Counted from the first letter of the stretch, positions 39,742-50,686 are shown. The stretch is DNA of 64,000 nt from Blastococcus sp. TML/M2B (GCF_016612865.1 NZ_JAENZZ010000002.1:1550001-1614000); one strand, 5' to 3'. The notes: generated from the letters alone by a model not told the origin. Numbers and translations: made by a program.

Positions 39742-39841
39742 GTCGGTCCTTCCTCAGGCTGCCGGCCGGTGCGAGGGCGGCTGCGTTCCGTGGTGGTGCT
39801 GTCGTTGCTGGTCAGCGTGCCGGACCGGGGGCCCGGCCGGA

Positions 39842-39861
39842 CGGCGGGGTCTCCCCCGCCG
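39842..39861 (-). terminator. Hairpin between rpoA and rplQ
   Basis: CGGCGGGG (39842-39849) pairs with CCCCGCCG (39854-39861) across TCTC, 11 nt beyond the rpoA stop. It may attenuate or define the rpoA 3' end. Confidence 0.45.
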
Positions 39862-39872
39862 CCCGGTGCGGA

Positions 39873-40952
39873 TCAGAGCTGCTCGGTCTCCTGGTAGGAG
39901 CCCTCGTCGTACTGGCCCTGCTGCTCGTAGCCAGGGACGAACTCGCCGGTGCCCTGGTAGGCGTCGGTCTCGTAGCCCTCGTCGTAGCTCTCGATCGAGG
40001 TGGGGATGAACCCGGGCGGGCTGTCCTTGAGGGCCAGACCCATCGCCGCGAGCTTCATCTTGACCTCGTCGATCGACTTCGCGCCGAAGTTGCGGATGTC
40101 GAGCAGGTCGGCCTCGGAGCGGGTGACGAGCTCACCGACGGTGTGCACGCCCTCGCGCTTGAGGCAGTTGTAGGACCGGACGGTGAGGTCCATGTCCTCG
40201 ATCGGCATCGAGAAGTTCGCGATGTCGGCGGCCTCGGCCGGGCTCGGCCCGACCTCGATGCCCTCGGCGTCGATGTTCAGCTCGCGCAGCAGGCCGAACA
40301 GCTCCACCAGGGTCGACCCGGCGGACGCGATGGCGTCGCGGGGGGCGATGGAGGGCTTGGTCTCGACGTCGACCACGAGGCGGTCGAAGTCGGTGCGCTG
40401 CTCCACGCGGGTCGCCTCGACGGCGTAGGTGACCTTGAGGACCGGCGAGTAGATCGAGTCGACCGGGATCCGACCGATCTCCTGGCCGGGCTGCTTGTTC
40501 TGCGGGGCGGGCACGTAGCCGCGGCCGCGCTCGACGACGAGCTCGACCTCGAGGCGGCCCTTGCCGTTGAGGGTGGCGATGTGCAGGTCGGGGTTGTGCA
40601 CCTCGACGCCGGCCGGCGGAGCGATGTCCGCGGCGGTCACCGCACCGGGGCCCTGCTTGCGCAGGTACATGGTCACCGGCTCGTCGGAGTCGGAGCTGAC
40701 GACCAGGCCCTTGAGGTTCAGGATGAGCTCGGTGACGTCCTCCTTGACGCCCGGCACGGTGGTGAACTCGTGCAGGGTGCCCTCGATCCGGATGCTGGTG
40801 ACAGCAGCGCCGGGGATCGACGACAGGAGGGTGCGGCGGAGCGAGTTGCCGAGGGTGTAGCCGAAGCCCGGCTCGAGCGGCTCGATGACGAACCGCGAGC
40901 GCTGCTCCGAGATGGTCTCCTCGGTGAGGGTGGGGCGCTGTGCGATGAGCAT
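39873..40952 (-). CDS. rpoA: RNA polymerase alpha subunit
   Basis: The 359-residue subunit has the N-terminal dimer domain ([20 protein letters not shown]), linker and C-terminal DNA-contacting domain ([19 protein letters not shown]). It then carries a ~40-residue Tyr/Gly/Glu-rich tail with six Tyr. ATG 40952 follows AAGGAG by 6 nt. Confidence 0.97.
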   Translation of the reverse strand: MLIAQRPTLTEETISEQRSRFVIEPLEPGFGYTLGNSLRRTLLSSIPGAAVTSIRIEGTLHEFTTVPGVKEDVTELILNLKGLVVSSDSDEPVTMYLRKQGPGAVTAADIAPPAGVEVHNPDLHIATLNGKGRLEVELVVERGRGYVPAPQNKQPGQEIGRIPVDSIYSPVLKVTYAVEATRVEQRTDFDRLVVDVETKPSIAPRDAIASAGSTLVELFGLLRELNIDAEGIEVGPSPAEAADIANFSMPIEDMDLTVRSYNCLKREGVHTVGELVTRSEADLLDIRNFGAKSIDEVKMKLAAMGLALKDSPPGFIPTSIESYDEGYETDAYQGTGEFVPGYEQQGQYDEGSYQETEQL

Positions 40953-41058
40953 GGTGTCTCCTTGAGGTCCTCCGGCGACCGCCATATGACGCCGTGAGGG
41001 GGGGTGGTGCCGGCGGGGCGGACATCGGTCCGCCCGCCCCGCCGTCCTGCAGGGGCTC

Positions 41059-41685
41059 TTACTTGGAGTAGAGCTCCACGATCAGCTGCTCCTGGACCGG
41101 GGTGTCGATCACCTGGCGGGCCGGGATCGCGTGCACGAGGACGCGCAGCTGGCTGCTGATGACCTCGAGCCACGGGGGCACGGGGCGCTCGCCGGCGCGG
41201 GCCTGGGCCACCTCGAACGGCAGCATCGTGCGCGACTTCTCGGCCACCTCGATGATGTCGTTCTCGGTCACGCGGTACGACGGGATGTCGACCTTGCGGC
41301 CGTTCACCCGGATGTGGCCGTGGCGGACCAGCTGGCGGGCCATGTCGCGGGACTCGGCGAAGCCGGCCCGGTAGACCACGTTGTCCAGGCGCGACTCCAG
41401 GATCTGGAGGAGCACCTCGCCGGTCTTGCCGCTCTTGCGGTTGGCCTCTTCGTAGTAACCGCGGAACTGCTTCTCGAGCACGCCGTAGATGCGGCGGGCC
41501 TTCTGCTTCTCGCGGAGCTGGAGGAGGTACTCGCTGTCCTTGGTGCGGCCGCGGCCGTGCTCGCCCGGCGGGTAGGGCCGGATCTCGATCGGGCACTTCG
41601 CGGACTCGCACTTGCTGCCCTTGAGGAACAGCTTCATCTTCTCGCGCCTGCAGAGGCGGCAGTCGGCTCCGGTGTAACGGGCCAC
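41059..41685 (-). CDS. rpsD: 30S ribosomal protein S4
   Basis: The 208-residue S4 starts [15 protein letters not shown]. Cys 9, 12, 26 and 31 form the zinc-binding version of the N-terminal domain. The S4 RNA-binding domain includes [21 protein letters not shown] 106-bp spacer to rpoA shows no clear structure. Confidence 0.97.
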   Translation of the reverse strand: MARYTGADCRLCRREKMKLFLKGSKCESAKCPIEIRPYPPGEHGRGRTKDSEYLLQLREKQKARRIYGVLEKQFRGYYEEANRKSGKTGEVLLQILESRLDNVVYRAGFAESRDMARQLVRHGHIRVNGRKVDIPSYRVTENDIIEVAEKSRTMLPFEVAQARAGERPVPPWLEVISSQLRVLVHAIPARQVIDTPVQEQLIVELYSK

Positions 41686-41720
41686 GTCAAATACTCCTAG
41701 ATCGTCTCGTCAGTGACCGG

Positions 41721-42129
41721 TCAGACCCGGCGGCGCTTCTTGGGGCGGCAGCCGTTGTGCGGCTGCGGCGTCACGTCCTGGATCTGCCCGACCTCGAGGC
41801 CCGTGGCCTGCAGGGAGCGGATGGCCGTCTCGCGACCGGAGCCAGGGCCCTTCACGAAGACGTCGACCTTGCGCATGCCGTGCTCCTGCGCCTTGCGCGC
41901 GGCGTTCTCGGCAGCCATCTGCGCCGCGAACGGCGTGGACTTGCGCGAGCCCTTGAAGCCGACGTGGCCGGCGGAGGCCCAGCTGATCACGTTGCCGTTC
42001 AGGGTCGGTGATCGACACGATCGTGTTGTTGAACGTGCTCTTGATGTGCGCGGCGCCGTGGGCGACGTTCTTCTTCTCCTTGCGGCGGACCTTCTTGGCA
42101 CCAGCCGCGGTGCGAGCCCTGGGAGGCAT
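41721..42129 (-). CDS. rpsK: 30S ribosomal protein S11 (one apparent frameshift)
   Basis: The N-terminal frame reads [16 protein letters not shown] to [10 protein letters not shown]; the rest, [20 protein letters not shown] to the end [11 protein letters not shown], is one base out. Near 42003-42006 the run GGG (plus strand) needs one more G, giving [13 protein letters not shown], which matches S11. Since S11 is essential, a homopolymer error in the sequence is by far the best explanation. Confidence 0.93.
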
Positions 42130-42245
42130 GTCTCTCCGGTTTCCTTCAGTTGTGGCCTGGGGTTGCTGCCTCGCGGCAGCACACGTGTCGCGCCATCGCT
42201 CCCGCCCTCACGGGTCGCTGCGACCGCACGTCGACGTGCTGTGGG

Positions 42246-42620
42246 TCAGCGGGCCTTCTTCTTGCCCGCGATGGTCTTGCGCGGGCCCTTGCTCGAGCGC
42301 GCGTTGGTCTTGGTGCGCTGACCGTGGACGGGGAGCCCACGACGGTGACGCAGCCCCTGGTAGCAACCGATCTCCACCTTGCGGCGGATGTCGGCGGCCA
42401 CCTCGCGGCGGAGGTCACCCTCGACGCGGAAGTGCTCGTCGATGTAGTCGCGGAGCTTCAGCAGGTCCTCGTCGCCGAGGTCCTTGACGCGCAGGTCGGG
42501 GCTGACGCCCGTCGCGGCCAGGGTCTCCTTGGCGTGGGTCTTGCCGATGCCGTAGATGTAGGTCAGCGCGACCTCCAGCCGCTTCTCGCGGGGGAGGTCG
42601 ACGCCTGCCAGTCGTGCCAT
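42246..42620 (-). CDS. rpsM: 30S ribosomal protein S13
   Basis: The 124-residue S13 starts [20 protein letters not shown] and has [32 protein letters not shown] and a basic C-terminus that contacts the P-site tRNA. ATG 42620 lies 14 nt after the rpmJ stop. Confidence 0.97.
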   Translation of the reverse strand: MARLAGVDLPREKRLEVALTYIYGIGKTHAKETLAATGVSPDLRVKDLGDEDLLKLRDYIDEHFRVEGDLRREVAADIRRKVEIGCYQGLRHRRGLPVHGQRTKTNARSSKGPRKTIAGKKKAR

Positions 42621-42634
42621 GTTCTGGTACTCCC

Positions 42635-42748
42635 TCAGCCCTGGCGCTGCTTGTGCCGGGCGTTGTCGCAGATGACCATGACCCGGCCGTGCCGGCGGAT
42701 CACCTTGCACTTGTCGCAGATCTTCTTCACCGACGGCTGGACCTTCAC
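42635..42748 (-). CDS. rpmJ: 50S ribosomal protein L36
   Basis: The 37-residue protein begins [19 protein letters not shown] and contains the zinc ligands Cys11, Cys14, Cys27 and His32 ([13 protein letters not shown]). The start is GTG 42748, the stop 42637-42635. It sits between infA and rpsM as usual. Confidence 0.97.
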   Translation of the reverse strand: MKVQPSVKKICDKCKVIRRHGRVMVICDNARHKQRQG

Positions 42749-42819
42749 CGGTGCCGCCCCTCATTCCTCGATCGTGTGCCGGCCGCGTCTCTGCCGGAGG
42801 GCAGTCGCTGACCGAGCGG

Positions 42820-43041
42820 TTACTTGTAGCGGTAGACGATGCGACCGCGCGTCAGGTCGTAGGGCGAGAGCTCCACGACCACGCGGTCCTCGGGCAGGAT
42901 GCGGATGTAGTGCTGACGCATCTTGCCGCTGATGTGGGCGAGCACCCGGTGCCCGTTCTGCAGTTCGACCCGGAACATCGCGTTGGGCAGCGGCTCGACG
43001 ACGCGACCCTCGACCTCGATGGCCCCGTCCTTCTTCGCCAT
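42820..43041 (-). CDS. infA: Translation initiation factor IF-1
   Basis: The 73-residue S1-fold protein ([52 protein letters not shown]) binds the ribosomal A site in initiation. A promoter about 170 bp upstream starts the infA-rpmJ-rpsM-rpsK-rpsD-rpoA-rplQ transcript. Confidence 0.98.
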   Translation of the reverse strand: MAKKDGAIEVEGRVVEPLPNAMFRVELQNGHRVLAHISGKMRQHYIRILPEDRVVVELSPYDLTRGRIVYRYK

Positions 43042-43199
43042 GCCCTACACGCACTCCTTGACTCGGTGGTACTGGTATCCCGCGCCGCCCGCCCACGGGG
43101 ACACCCGGGACGACGGACTCGGTGATGTTGCAGAACAGGTGGTGCTGGCGCTCTCGCGAGGGCGCTCCCCGTCACGCGGCCACAGCACGACGAAAGAAC

Positions 43200-43247
43200 G
43201 GCGCTAGCGCCACAGGGAATCGTACCTGACGACCGGCCGCTTCCCAA
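43200..43247 (-). promoter_or_regulatory. infA operon promoter with 5'-terminal palindrome
   Basis: On the minus strand TTGGGA (43247-43242) and TACGAT (43224-43219) are 17 bp apart. The 12-bp palindrome GGCGCTAGCGCC (43211-43200) starts 7 nt after the -10 box, so it would form a hairpin at the very 5' end of the RNA. The rest of the 246-bp map-infA spacer shows nothing clear. Confidence 0.6.
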
Positions 43248-43287
43248 CCGGCCCCCATGAGGGCTGCGCGACAGCCCCCCGGACGGA

Positions 43288-44091
43288 TCAGGACCGGGGC
43301 GTGACCCCGAAGGGCGCGAGACCGGCGACGCCGCCGTCCTCGGCCGTCAGCACCCACGGGCCCTCGGGGGTGATCGCCACGGTGTGCTCGAAGTGCGCGG
43401 CCCGCGAGCCGTCCTTGGTGACGACGGTCCAGCCGTCGTCGAGCTCGACCGTCGCGGGGTCGCCGGTGGTCACCATGGGCTCGATCGCCAGCGCGAGCCC
43501 GGGGACGAGCTTGGGGCCGCGGCCCGCGCGGCCGTAGTTGAGCACGTGCGGGTCCTGGTGCATCTCGGTGCCGATGCCGTGCCCGCCGTAGTGGTCGACG
43601 ATCCCGTAGGGGTGCTCGTGCGCGCGGATCGACTCCTCGACGGCGGCGCTGATGTCGGTCAGCCGCCCGCCGGCGATCGCCCGGGCCAGCCCCGCCCACA
43701 TCGATCGCTCGGTCACCTCGATGAGCGCGGCGTCCTCGGGGGAGGCCTCCCCCACCGTCACCGTGACGGCGGAGTCGCTGTGCCAGCCGGCCAGGATCGC
43801 GCCGCAGTCGATGGAGATGTTGTCGCCCTCGGCGAGCTGCCGGTCCGGGTTCGGGATCCCGTGCACGACCTCGTCGTTGATCGACGCGCAGATGGTGCCG
43901 GTGAACCCGTGGTAGCCCAGGAAGTTCGGGACGGCACCCTTCGAGCGGATGTGGTCCTCGGCGACCGCGTCGAGCTCACCGGTGGTGACACCCGGCCGGA
44001 CGGCGGCCTTGACCGCCGCCAGCGCACCGGCCGTCACGAGCCCGGAGGCGCGCATGAGCTCGATCTCCTGCGCGGTCTTGATCTGGATCAT
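43288..44091 (-). CDS. map: Methionine aminopeptidase
   Basis: The 267-residue enzyme removes initiator Met. It shows KTAQEIELMRASG, HGIPNPDR, the metal ligands in SIDCGAILAGWHSDSA, GHGIGTEMHQDP, and IEPMV and FEHTVAITPEGP. ATG 44091 is preferred over an upstream ATG at 44157. Confidence 0.96.
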   Translation of the reverse strand: MIQIKTAQEIELMRASGLVTAGALAAVKAAVRPGVTTGELDAVAEDHIRSKGAVPNFLGYHGFTGTICASINDEVVHGIPNPDRQLAEGDNISIDCGAILAGWHSDSAVTVTVGEASPEDAALIEVTERSMWAGLARAIAGGRLTDISAAVEESIRAHEHPYGIVDHYGGHGIGTEMHQDPHVLNYGRAGRGPKLVPGLALAIEPMVTTGDPATVELDDGWTVVTKDGSRAAHFEHTVAITPEGPWVLTAEDGGVAGLAPFGVTPRS

Positions 44092-44169
44092 CCGTCCACT
44101 CCACTTCGCCAGCAGCGGCACCCGGGCCAGCAGTGCCTCGCGGCGGTCGCCGTGCACTGCCGGCCCGCC

Positions 44170-44790
44170 TCAGGCGCCGGCCGCGGCCGCGCCGGGGGCG
44201 GTGCCCTCGGGGTCGACGCCGAGCGCCCGCAGCGCCCGCGCCGTGACCTCGTCCACGGCACCGATCGCGTCGATGCGGGACAGCAGGCCCTCGTCGTCGT
44301 AGAACCCCGACAGCGGCGCGGTCTGTTCCCGGTAGACCTCCAGGCGGTGCCGGACCGTCTCGGGCTTGTCGTCGTCGCGCTGCACCATCTCGCCGTCGAC
44401 GAGCATCCGCCGGCCGGAGAGCCGGCGGACCAGCTCCTCCTCCTCGACGACCAGTTCGAGCACGCGGTCCAGCCCGTGACCGAGCTCGGCCAGCGAGGCG
44501 GCCAGCTGCTCGGCCTGCGCGATCGTGCGCGGGAAGCCGTCGAGCAGGAACCCGTTGACGGCGTCGGGCTGGGCGAGGCGGTCCTTGACCATGGCCACGG
44601 TGATCTCGTCGGGGACGAGGTCACCGGCGTCCATGTAGACCTTGGCCTTCTGCCCCAGCTCGGTCTGCCCGCTGACGTTCGCGCGGAAGATGTCACCGGT
44701 GGAGATCGCCGGGACGGCGAGGCGCGCGGCGATGAACTCGGCCTGGGTGCCCTTGCCCGCTCCGGGCGGCCCCAGCAGGACGACGCGCAC
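44170..44790 (-). CDS. adk: Adenylate kinase
   Basis: The 206-residue enzyme interconverts AMP, ADP and ATP. P-loop GPPGAGKGT (7-15), [25 protein letters not shown] and the short LID ([18 protein letters not shown]) typical of many actinobacteria are present. Its start overlaps the secY stop by one base. Confidence 0.97.
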   Translation of the reverse strand: MRVVLLGPPGAGKGTQAEFIAARLAVPAISTGDIFRANVSGQTELGQKAKVYMDAGDLVPDEITVAMVKDRLAQPDAVNGFLLDGFPRTIAQAEQLAASLAELGHGLDRVLELVVEEEELVRRLSGRRMLVDGEMVQRDDDKPETVRHRLEVYREQTAPLSGFYDDEGLLSRIDAIGAVDEVTARALRALGVDPEGTAPGAAAAGA

Positions 44791-46100
44791 TACTTCAGGA
44801 ACCCTTCGTAGCTGCGCTGGTTCAGTTGCGTCTCGATCTGCTTCACCGTCTCCAACCCCACTCCGACCATGATCAGCACTGCGGTCCCGCCGAACGGGAA
44901 GTTCTGGTTCTGCCCTTCCTGCGTCACGGCCAGGAAGAAGTTCGGCAGCACGGCCACGATCCCGAGGTAGAGCGCGCCCGGCAGCGTGATCCGCGACAGC
45001 ACGTACTGCAGGTACTCCGCCGTCGGGCGGCCGGGCCGGATGCCGGGGATGAAGCCGCCGTAGCGCTTCATGTCGTCGGCCCGCTCCTCCGGGTTGAACG
45101 TGATCGACACGTAGAAGTACGTGAAGAAGACGATCAGCGCGAAGTACAGCGCGACGTGCACCGGGCTGCTCTGGTCGATGATGTAGTTCTCGAAGAACCG
45201 CCGGACCGAGCCCGTCTCGTCACCCTGGAGCTGGCTGATGAGCTGCGGCAGGTAGAGCAGGGACGAGGCGAAGATGACCGGGATGACGCCGGCCTGGTTC
45301 ACCTTGAGCGGCAGGTAGGTCGAGGTGCCGCCGTACATGCGCCGGCCGACCATCCGCTTGGCGTACTGCACCGGGATGCGCCGCTGCGCCTGCTCGACGT
45401 AGACGACCGCGCCGATGATCAGGACGGCGAAGGCGCAGACGACGGTGAAGACCAGCCCGCCGCGGGTCTGCAGGATCGAGCCGCCCTCGGCCGGGATGCG
45501 GGCGGCGATCGAGGTGAAGATCAGCACGGACATGCCGTTGCCGATCCCCTTCTCGGTCAGCAGCTCGCCGAGCCACATGATCAGCGCGGTGCCGGCGGTG
45601 AGCGCGATGACGAGCACGACCGTCGTCCAGACCGAGTCGGACGGGATGATCGGCTCGGAGCACCCGGGGAACAGCTGGCCGCTGCGGGCCAGCGCGATGA
45701 TCCCGGTGCTCTGCAGGACCGCCAGGGCGATCGTCAGGTAGCGGGTGTACTGGGTCAGCTTGGCCTGACCCGACTGCCCTTCCTTCTTCAGCTGCTCGAA
45801 GCGCGGGATGACCACGACCAGCAGCTGGACGATGATGCTCGCGGTGATGTACGGCATGATGCCGAGCGCGAACACCGACAGGCGCAGCAGTGCGCCACCG
45901 GAGAAGAGGTTGACCAGCGAGTAGATGTCCCGCTGCGACCCGTTCTGGGCGATCTCGAGGCAATTGTTGATCGCCTCCACCGACACCCCGGGACCGGGGA
46001 CCTGGGCGCCCAGCCGGTACACGGCGATGATCGCCAGGGAGAACAGCAGCTTGCGCCGGAGGTCTGGCGTCCGGAACGCCGCGGCGAACGCCTGCAGCAC
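44790..46100 (-). CDS. secY: Preprotein translocase subunit SecY
   Basis: The 436-residue protein has ten hydrophobic helices and forms the SecYEG channel. [53 protein letters not shown] and the cytosolic [11 protein letters not shown] loop are typical. GTG 46100 has GGGGAGGG upstream. Two strong hairpins separate it from rplO. Confidence 0.97.
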   Translation of the reverse strand: MLQAFAAAFRTPDLRRKLLFSLAIIAVYRLGAQVPGPGVSVEAINNCLEIAQNGSQRDIYSLVNLFSGGALLRLSVFALGIMPYITASIIVQLLVVVIPRFEQLKKEGQSGQAKLTQYTRYLTIALAVLQSTGIIALARSGQLFPGCSEPIIPSDSVWTTVVLVIALTAGTALIMWLGELLTEKGIGNGMSVLIFTSIAARIPAEGGSILQTRGGLVFTVVCAFAVLIIGAVVYVEQAQRRIPVQYAKRMVGRRMYGGTSTYLPLKVNQAGVIPVIFASSLLYLPQLISQLQGDETGSVRRFFENYIIDQSSPVHVALYFALIVFFTYFYVSITFNPEERADDMKRYGGFIPGIRPGRPTAEYLQYVLSRITLPGALYLGIVAVLPNFFLAVTQEGQNQNFPFGGTAVLIMVGVGLETVKQIETQLNQRSYEGFLK

Positions 46101-46135
46101 GTGCCCTCCCCTTCTCGGTCGGTCGAGGTTAGCAA

Positions 46136-46170
46136 TCGGCCCGCCCCGCACTGGTGCAGGGGCGGGCCGA
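46136..46170 (-). terminator. Hairpin between rplO and secY (proximal to secY)
   Basis: TCGGCCCGCCCC (46136-46147) pairs with GGGGCGGGCCGA (46159-46170); the loop also contains GCAC/GTGC. Confidence 0.65.
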
Positions 46171-46188
46171 ATGGTGGCACCCGGCAGG

Positions 46189-46216
46189 ACCCGCCGCGAG
46201 CGCACTCGCGGCGGGT
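46189..46216 (-). terminator. Hairpin after rplO
   Basis: ACCCGCCGCGAG (46189-46200) and CTCGCGGCGGGT (46205-46216) form a 12-bp stem with a CGCA loop, 12 nt after the rplO stop. With the next hairpin it may reduce read-through into secY. Confidence 0.65.
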
Positions 46217-46228
46217 GCCGGGGACCGG

Positions 46229-46672
46229 TCAGATGCGGGTGGTGCTGCCCCCGGCCGCGCCGATCTTCTCGGCCGCGGCCGAGGAGAAGGCGTGGGCCTG
46301 GACGTCGACCTTGACACCGCCGAGCTCGCCGGTGCCGAGGACCTTCACCGGCTGGTTGCGGCGGACCGCACCCACCTCGGCGAGGGTCTCCGGGGTGACC
46401 GGGCCACCCTGCGGGAACAGCGCCGCGATCCGGTCGAGGTTGACGACCTGGAAGACGACCTTGTTCGGGGACTTGAAGCCCGAGAGCTTGGGCAGCCGCA
46501 TGTGCAGCGGGGTCTGCCCACCCTCGAACCGGGCGGAGGTGTTGCCGCGCGCCCCGGTGCCCTTGGTGCCGCGACCGGCCGTCTTGCCCTTGGAGCCCTC
46601 ACCGCGACCCACGCGGGTCTTGGCGGTGTGGGCGCCCGGGGCCGGACGCAGGTGGTGGACCTTCAGAGTCAT
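46229..46672 (-). CDS. rplO: 50S ribosomal protein L15
   Basis: The 147-residue L15 has the basic Gly-rich start ([35 protein letters not shown]) and the central [18 protein letters not shown]. Confidence 0.97.
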   Translation of the reverse strand: MTLKVHHLRPAPGAHTAKTRVGRGEGSKGKTAGRGTKGTGARGNTSARFEGGQTPLHMRLPKLSGFKSPNKVVFQVVNLDRIAALFPQGGPVTPETLAEVGAVRRNQPVKVLGTGELGGVKVDVQAHAFSSAAAEKIGAAGGSTTRI

Positions 46673-46685
46673 AGCGAGTCTTTCC

Positions 46686-46865
46686 TCAGACCTCTTCGAC
46701 GGTGACCAGGTGCGGCACCGTCGCGACCATCCCGCGGATCTCGGGACGGTCCTCCTGGACGACCGAGTCGTGGATCCGCTTGAGCCCCAGCGAACGCAGC
46801 GTCTGGCGCTGGTTCGGCTTGGTACCGATCGACGACTTGATCTGGGTGACCTTCAGCTGCGCCAT
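46686..46865 (-). CDS. rpmD: 50S ribosomal protein L30
   Basis: The 59-residue protein [16 protein letters not shown] to [10 protein letters not shown] matches L30. ATG 46865 is one base after the rpsE stop. Confidence 0.96.
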   Translation of the reverse strand: MAQLKVTQIKSSIGTKPNQRQTLRSLGLKRIHDSVVQEDRPEIRGMVATVPHLVTVEEV

Positions 46866-46866
46866 C

Positions 46867-47496
46867 TCAGACTCCCTGGCCCGCACGGGCACGGAGCATG
46901 GCCGCCGGGGCGACGTCCTCCAGCGGCAGACCGCGGCGGGCCGCGATCTCCTCGGGACGGACGAGGTCCTTCAGCGCCTGCATCGTGGCGTGCACGATGT
47001 TGATCGGGTTCGAGGACCCGAGGCTCTTGGAGAGCACGTCGTGGATGCCGGCGCACTCGAGGACGGCGCGCACCGGACCACCGGCGATGACACCGGTACC
47101 GGGGCTGGCCGGCTTGAGCAGCACGACGCCGGCCGCCGCCTCACCCTGCACGGGGTGCGGGATGGTGCTGGCGATGCGAGGCACCTTGTAGAAGTGCTTC
47201 TTGGCCTCCTCGACGCCCTTGGCGATCGCCGCGGGCACCTCCTTGGCCTTGCCGTAGCCGACGCCCACGGTGCCGTCACCGTCGCCCACGATCACCAGGG
47301 CGGTGAAGCTGAAGCGCCGACCACCCTTGACGACCTTGGACACGCGGTTGATGGCGACCACGCGCTCGATGTAGTTGCTCTTCTCGGCGGGCGCGCCACC
47401 GGGGCCCCGGCCGCCGTCACGACGGTCACGGCGGTCGTTGCCACCGGCACCGCCGGCACCGCCGGCGCCGCCGCCGCGTCGCTGTGGTCCTGGCAT
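46867..47496 (-). CDS. rpsE: 30S ribosomal protein S5
   Basis: The 209-residue S5 has a Gly/Arg/Asp-rich N-terminal extension (about 1-38), then the dsRNA-binding domain ([20 protein letters not shown]) and [20 protein letters not shown]. Confidence 0.97.
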   Translation of the reverse strand: MPGPQRRGGGAGGAGGAGGNDRRDRRDGGRGPGGAPAEKSNYIERVVAINRVSKVVKGGRRFSFTALVIVGDGDGTVGVGYGKAKEVPAAIAKGVEEAKKHFYKVPRIASTIPHPVQGEAAAGVVLLKPASPGTGVIAGGPVRAVLECAGIHDVLSKSLGSSNPINIVHATMQALKDLVRPEEIAARRGLPLEDVAPAAMLRARAGQGV

Positions 47497-47545
47497 CAGA
47501 CGTCCCTCTCGATCTGCTCGCTCGTGCTGCTGGTGTGGGTGGTCA

Positions 47546-47953
47546 TCAGAAGTCCAGCCCACCCTCGCGGGCACCCTCGGCCAGGGCGGCGATCCGCCCG
47601 GCGTACCGGTTGCCACCGCGGTCGAAGACGACCGCCGTGATGCCCGCGGTCTTCGCCCGCTCCGCCACCAGGGCGCCCACCTGACGGGCCAGGGCGGACT
47701 TGTCGCCCTCGGCACCGCGCAGGCCGGCGTCCATCGTGGAGGCGCTGACCAGCGTGCGGCCGACGGTGTCGTCGACCACCTGCACGTGGATGTGGCGCGA
47801 GCTGCGCTTGACCACCAGGCGCGGACGCTCGGCGGTGCCGGAGACGCGCTTGCGCAGCCGGTTGTGGCGACGCAGCCGCGAGACGCGGCGCGCCGTGCTG
47901 ACGTCGGTTCCGACGGGCTTGTGGACCCGAGCGGCCTTCTCTGCCTGAGCCAT
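47546..47953 (-). CDS. rplR: 50S ribosomal protein L18
   Basis: The 135-residue protein ends [28 protein letters not shown] and binds 5S r[18 protein letters not shown] is the basic start. ATG 47953 shares a base with the rplF stop; GTG 47956 is an alternative. Confidence 0.97.
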   Translation of the reverse strand: MAQAEKAARVHKPVGTDVSTARRVSRLRRHNRLRKRVSGTAERPRLVVKRSSRHIHVQVVDDTVGRTLVSASTMDAGLRGAEGDKSALARQVGALVAERAKTAGITAVVFDRGGNRYAGRIAALAEGAREGGLDF

Positions 47954-48492
47954 CACTTACCCGTCTTCCCGACCTTGCGCTTGACGACCTCGCCCTGGTA
48001 CCGCACGCCCTTGCCCTTGTACGGGTCGGGCTTGCGGATCTTGCGGATCTTGGCTGCGACCTCACCGACGAGCTGCTTGTCGATACCGCTGACCCGCAGG
48101 CGGGTCGGGGTCTCGACGGCGAAGGTGATGCCGTCCGGTGCCTTGACCGGCACCGGGTGGCTGAAGCCCAGGGCGAACTCGAGGTCCGAGCCGCGCGCCT
48201 GGACGCGGTAGCCGACGCCGACGATCTCGAGGGTCTTCGTGTAGCCCTCGGTGACGCCGGTGATCATGTTGGCGATGAGCGTCCGCGAGAGCCCGTGCAG
48301 GGCGCGGTTCTGCCGCTCGTCGTTGGGGCGCTGCACCCGCAGCGTGCCGTCCTCGTCGCGCTCGACGGTGATCGGCGCGGCGACCGTGTGGCGGAGTTCG
48401 CCCTTGGGCCCCTTCACGCTGACCGTCTGACCGTCGATGGCGACGTCCACGCCACCGGGCACGGCGATCGGGAGTCGTCCGATCCGTGACAT
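47953..48492 (-). CDS. rplF: 50S ribosomal protein L6
   Basis: The 179-residue L6 begins [20 protein letters not shown] and ends with [20 protein letters not shown]. Confidence 0.97.
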   Translation of the reverse strand: MSRIGRLPIAVPGGVDVAIDGQTVSVKGPKGELRHTVAAPITVERDEDGTLRVQRPNDERQNRALHGLSRTLIANMITGVTEGYTKTLEIVGVGYRVQARGSDLEFALGFSHPVPVKAPDGITFAVETPTRLRVSGIDKQLVGEVAAKIRKIRKPDPYKGKGVRYQGEVVKRKVGKTGK

Positions 48493-48506
48493 CTTCGCTC
48501 GCTCCC

Positions 48507-48917
48507 TTACCAGACGTAGGCGAGGACTTCCCCACCCACGCCCTTCTTGTTCGCCTGCTTGTCGGTGAGCAGCCCGGTGGACGTGGAGATGATCGCCACG
48601 CCCAGGCCGCCGAGCACCTTGGGCAGCGCGGTCGACTTCGCGTAGACGCGGAGCCCCGGCTTCGAGACGCGACGGACACCGGCGATGCTGCGCTCGCGGT
48701 TCGGGCCGTACTTCAGGTCGACGACGAGCTGCTTGAAGGTGCTGCCGTCCTTCTCGACGTCGTCGACGCGCCAGCCGGCGATGTAGCCCTCCTGCTGGAG
48801 GATCTCCGCGATGTGCGTCTTCAGCTTCGACGACGGCATGGCCGCGCTGTCGTGGTACGCCTGGTTGGCGTTCCGCAGACGCGTCAGCATGTCCGCGATC
48901 GGGTCGGTCATGGTCAT
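48507..48917 (-). CDS. rpsH: 30S ribosomal protein S8
   Basis: The 136-residue S8 ([40 protein letters not shown]) organises the central domain of 16S rRNA. ATG 48911 is an alternative start. The 154-bp spacer to rpsN has no feature I can support. Confidence 0.97.
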   Translation of the reverse strand: MTMTDPIADMLTRLRNANQAYHDSAAMPSSKLKTHIAEILQQEGYIAGWRVDDVEKDGSTFKQLVVDLKYGPNRERSIAGVRRVSKPGLRVYAKSTALPKVLGGLGVAIISTSTGLLTDKQANKKGVGGEVLAYVW

Positions 48918-49071
48918 GACGTGTGGTGCCTCTCTCGCCGCGGTTCCTCATGCGCCGGGTCGCGATGACTTGGCGCGTGGGCCTTTCGGCGATCGGTGGT
49001 GCCTGGGTTGTCTGGCCCGGGTGGGCCGGTGGTGCGGCCTGCCGGCTAGCGGCGGGCGGGGGTGGAGCAGG

Positions 49072-49257
49072 TCACCAGCTGGACTTCTTCACGCCCGGGA
49101 GCTCCCCGGCGTGCGCCATCTCCCGCAGGCAGATCCGGCAGAGGCCGAACTTGCGGAAGACCGCGTGCGGACGACCGCACCGCTGGCAGCGGGTGTAGCC
49201 ACGGACCGCGAACTTGGGCTTGCGGGCCGCCTTGTTGATCAGCGCCTTCTTGGCCAT
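49072..49257 (-). CDS. rpsN: 30S ribosomal protein S14, zinc-binding type
   Basis: The 61-residue short S14 has four Cys (24, 27, 40, 43) as two CxxC pairs for zinc. Actinobacteria may carry a second zinc-free copy elsewhere. Confidence 0.97.
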   Translation of the reverse strand: MAKKALINKAARKPKFAVRGYTRCQRCGRPHAVFRKFGLCRICLREMAHAGELPGVKKSSW

Positions 49258-49276
49258 TGCTTCTCTCCTGCCCGAC

Positions 49277-49861
49277 TCAGCGGACGGTCGTGACGACGGG
49301 CTGGCCGGCGAAGGGGAAGCCGAGCTGGCGGAGCAGCTCGCGGCCCTCCTCGTCGGTCGTGGCGGTGGTGACGAGCGTGATGTCCATGCCGCGCGGGCGG
49401 TCGATCTTGTCGACGTCGATCTCGCGGAACATGGACTGCTCGTTCAGCCCGAACGTGTAGTTGCCGTGGCCGTCGAACTGCTTGGCGTTCAGGCCGCGGA
49501 AGTCACGGATGCGGGGCAGGGCGAGCGAGAGCAGGCGGTCGAGGAACTCCCACATGCGGTCGCCGCGGAGGGTGACCTTCGCGCCGATCGGCATGCCCTC
49601 GCGCAGCTTGAACTGGGCGATGGACTTGCGGGCCCGGACGACGGCCGGCTTCTGGCCGGTGATGGCGGTGAGGTCGCGGACCGCGCCGTCCATCAGCTTG
49701 GCGTCGCGGGTGGCCTCGCCGACGCCCATGTTGACGACGATCTTCGTCAGGCGCGGGATCTGCATGACGTTGTCGTAGCCGAACTCGCTCTGGAGCGTCG
49801 GGGCGATGTTCTCGCGGTAGTTGGCGAGCATGCGGGGCAGCTCGCGGCTGGGTGCGCTCAT
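49277..49861 (-). CDS. rplE: 50S ribosomal protein L5
   Basis: The 194-residue L5 ([54 protein letters not shown]) binds 5S rRNA. It starts 2 nt after rplX. Confidence 0.97.
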   Translation of the reverse strand: MSAPSRELPRMLANYRENIAPTLQSEFGYDNVMQIPRLTKIVVNMGVGEATRDAKLMDGAVRDLTAITGQKPAVVRARKSIAQFKLREGMPIGAKVTLRGDRMWEFLDRLLSLALPRIRDFRGLNAKQFDGHGNYTFGLNEQSMFREIDVDKIDRPRGMDITLVTTATTDEEGRELLRQLGFPFAGQPVVTTVR

Positions 49862-49863
49862 GT

Positions 49864-50211
49864 TCAGAGGTCCTTACCGGTGCGCCGCGAGACCCGGATG
49901 TTGCGGCCTTCCTCGTCCTTGCGGTAACCGACCCGGGTCGGCTTGTCCTCGGAGTCGATCACCATCACGTTGCTCACGTGGATGGGAGCCTCCTGCGTGA
50001 CGATCCCGCCCTGCTGGGCGCCGCGCTGGTTGGAGCTGATGCGGGTGTGCTTCTTGACCCGCCCCACGCCCTCGACCAGGACCTTCTGGAGCTTGGGGTA
50101 GGCGGCGATGACGCGGCCCTTGGCACCCTTGTCCCGGCCCGCGAGGACCAGGACGGTGTCGCCCTTCTTCACCTTCATCGACGGCGTCTTGCCGTTGTTG
50201 ATGGCAGCCAT
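49864..50211 (-). CDS. rplX: 50S ribosomal protein L24
   Basis: The 115-residue L24 has the KOW motif [23 protein letters not shown] 50211 is chosen because GGAGGT lies 9 nt upstream; GTG 50217 is too close to it and ATG 50178, where many homologues start, has none. Confidence 0.95.
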   Translation of the reverse strand: MAAINNGKTPSMKVKKGDTVLVLAGRDKGAKGRVIAAYPKLQKVLVEGVGRVKKHTRISSNQRGAQQGGIVTQEAPIHVSNVMVIDSEDKPTRVGYRKDEEGRNIRVSRRTGKDL

Positions 50212-50213
50212 GA

Positions 50214-50582
50214 TCACAGCACCTCCGGGGCGAGCGAGATGATCCGCATGAAGCGCTTGTCGCGCAGCTCCCGGCCCACGGGCCCGAAGATGCGGGTTCC
50301 GCGCGGGTCGCCGCTGTCGCGGATGATGACCGCGGCGTTCTCGTCGAACCGGATGTAGGAACCGTCCGGACGACGGCGCTCCTTCACGGTGCGGACGATG
50401 ACGGCCTTGACGACGTCACCCTTCTTCACACCGGCACCCGGCAGCGCGTCCTTCACGGTGGCGACGATGATGTCGCCGATGCCCGCGTAGCGTCGCCCCG
50501 AGCCGCCGAGCACCCGGATGCAGAGGATCTCCTTCGCACCGGTGTTGTCGGCGACGCGCAGTCGCGACTCCTGCTGGATCAC
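50214..50582 (-). CDS. rplN: 50S ribosomal protein L14
   Basis: The 122-residue L14 ([20 protein letters not shown] to [13 protein letters not shown]) has its full conserved length. GTG start with GGGAG upstream. Confidence 0.98.
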   Translation of the reverse strand: MIQQESRLRVADNTGAKEILCIRVLGGSGRRYAGIGDIIVATVKDALPGAGVKKGDVVKAVIVRTVKERRRPDGSYIRFDENAAVIIRDSGDPRGTRIFGPVGRELRDKRFMRIISLAPEVL

Positions 50583-50650
50583 GTGCTACTCCCAAACACT
50601 TGTGGTGACAGCCGGGCCGAGACGGTGAACCGGCTGTCCGATACCGCGTG

Positions 50651-50686
50651 CGGACGCACCGGCGGCGCGAGCCACCGGTGCGTCCG
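50651..50686 (-). terminator. Hairpin in the rpsQ-rplN spacer
   Basis: CGGACGCACCGG (50651-50662) pairs with CCGGTGCGTCCG (50675-50686). The 205-bp spacer is the longest inside the S10-spc region and divides the S10 set (ending rpsQ) from the spc set (starting rplN). It also contains a TACCCT box at 50754-50749 (minus strand). Confidence 0.55.

Noticed and set aside
41710-42129. rpsK as a genuine pseudogene
   Set aside because: S11 is essential and the protein is intact apart from one base in a short run; sequence error is more likely.
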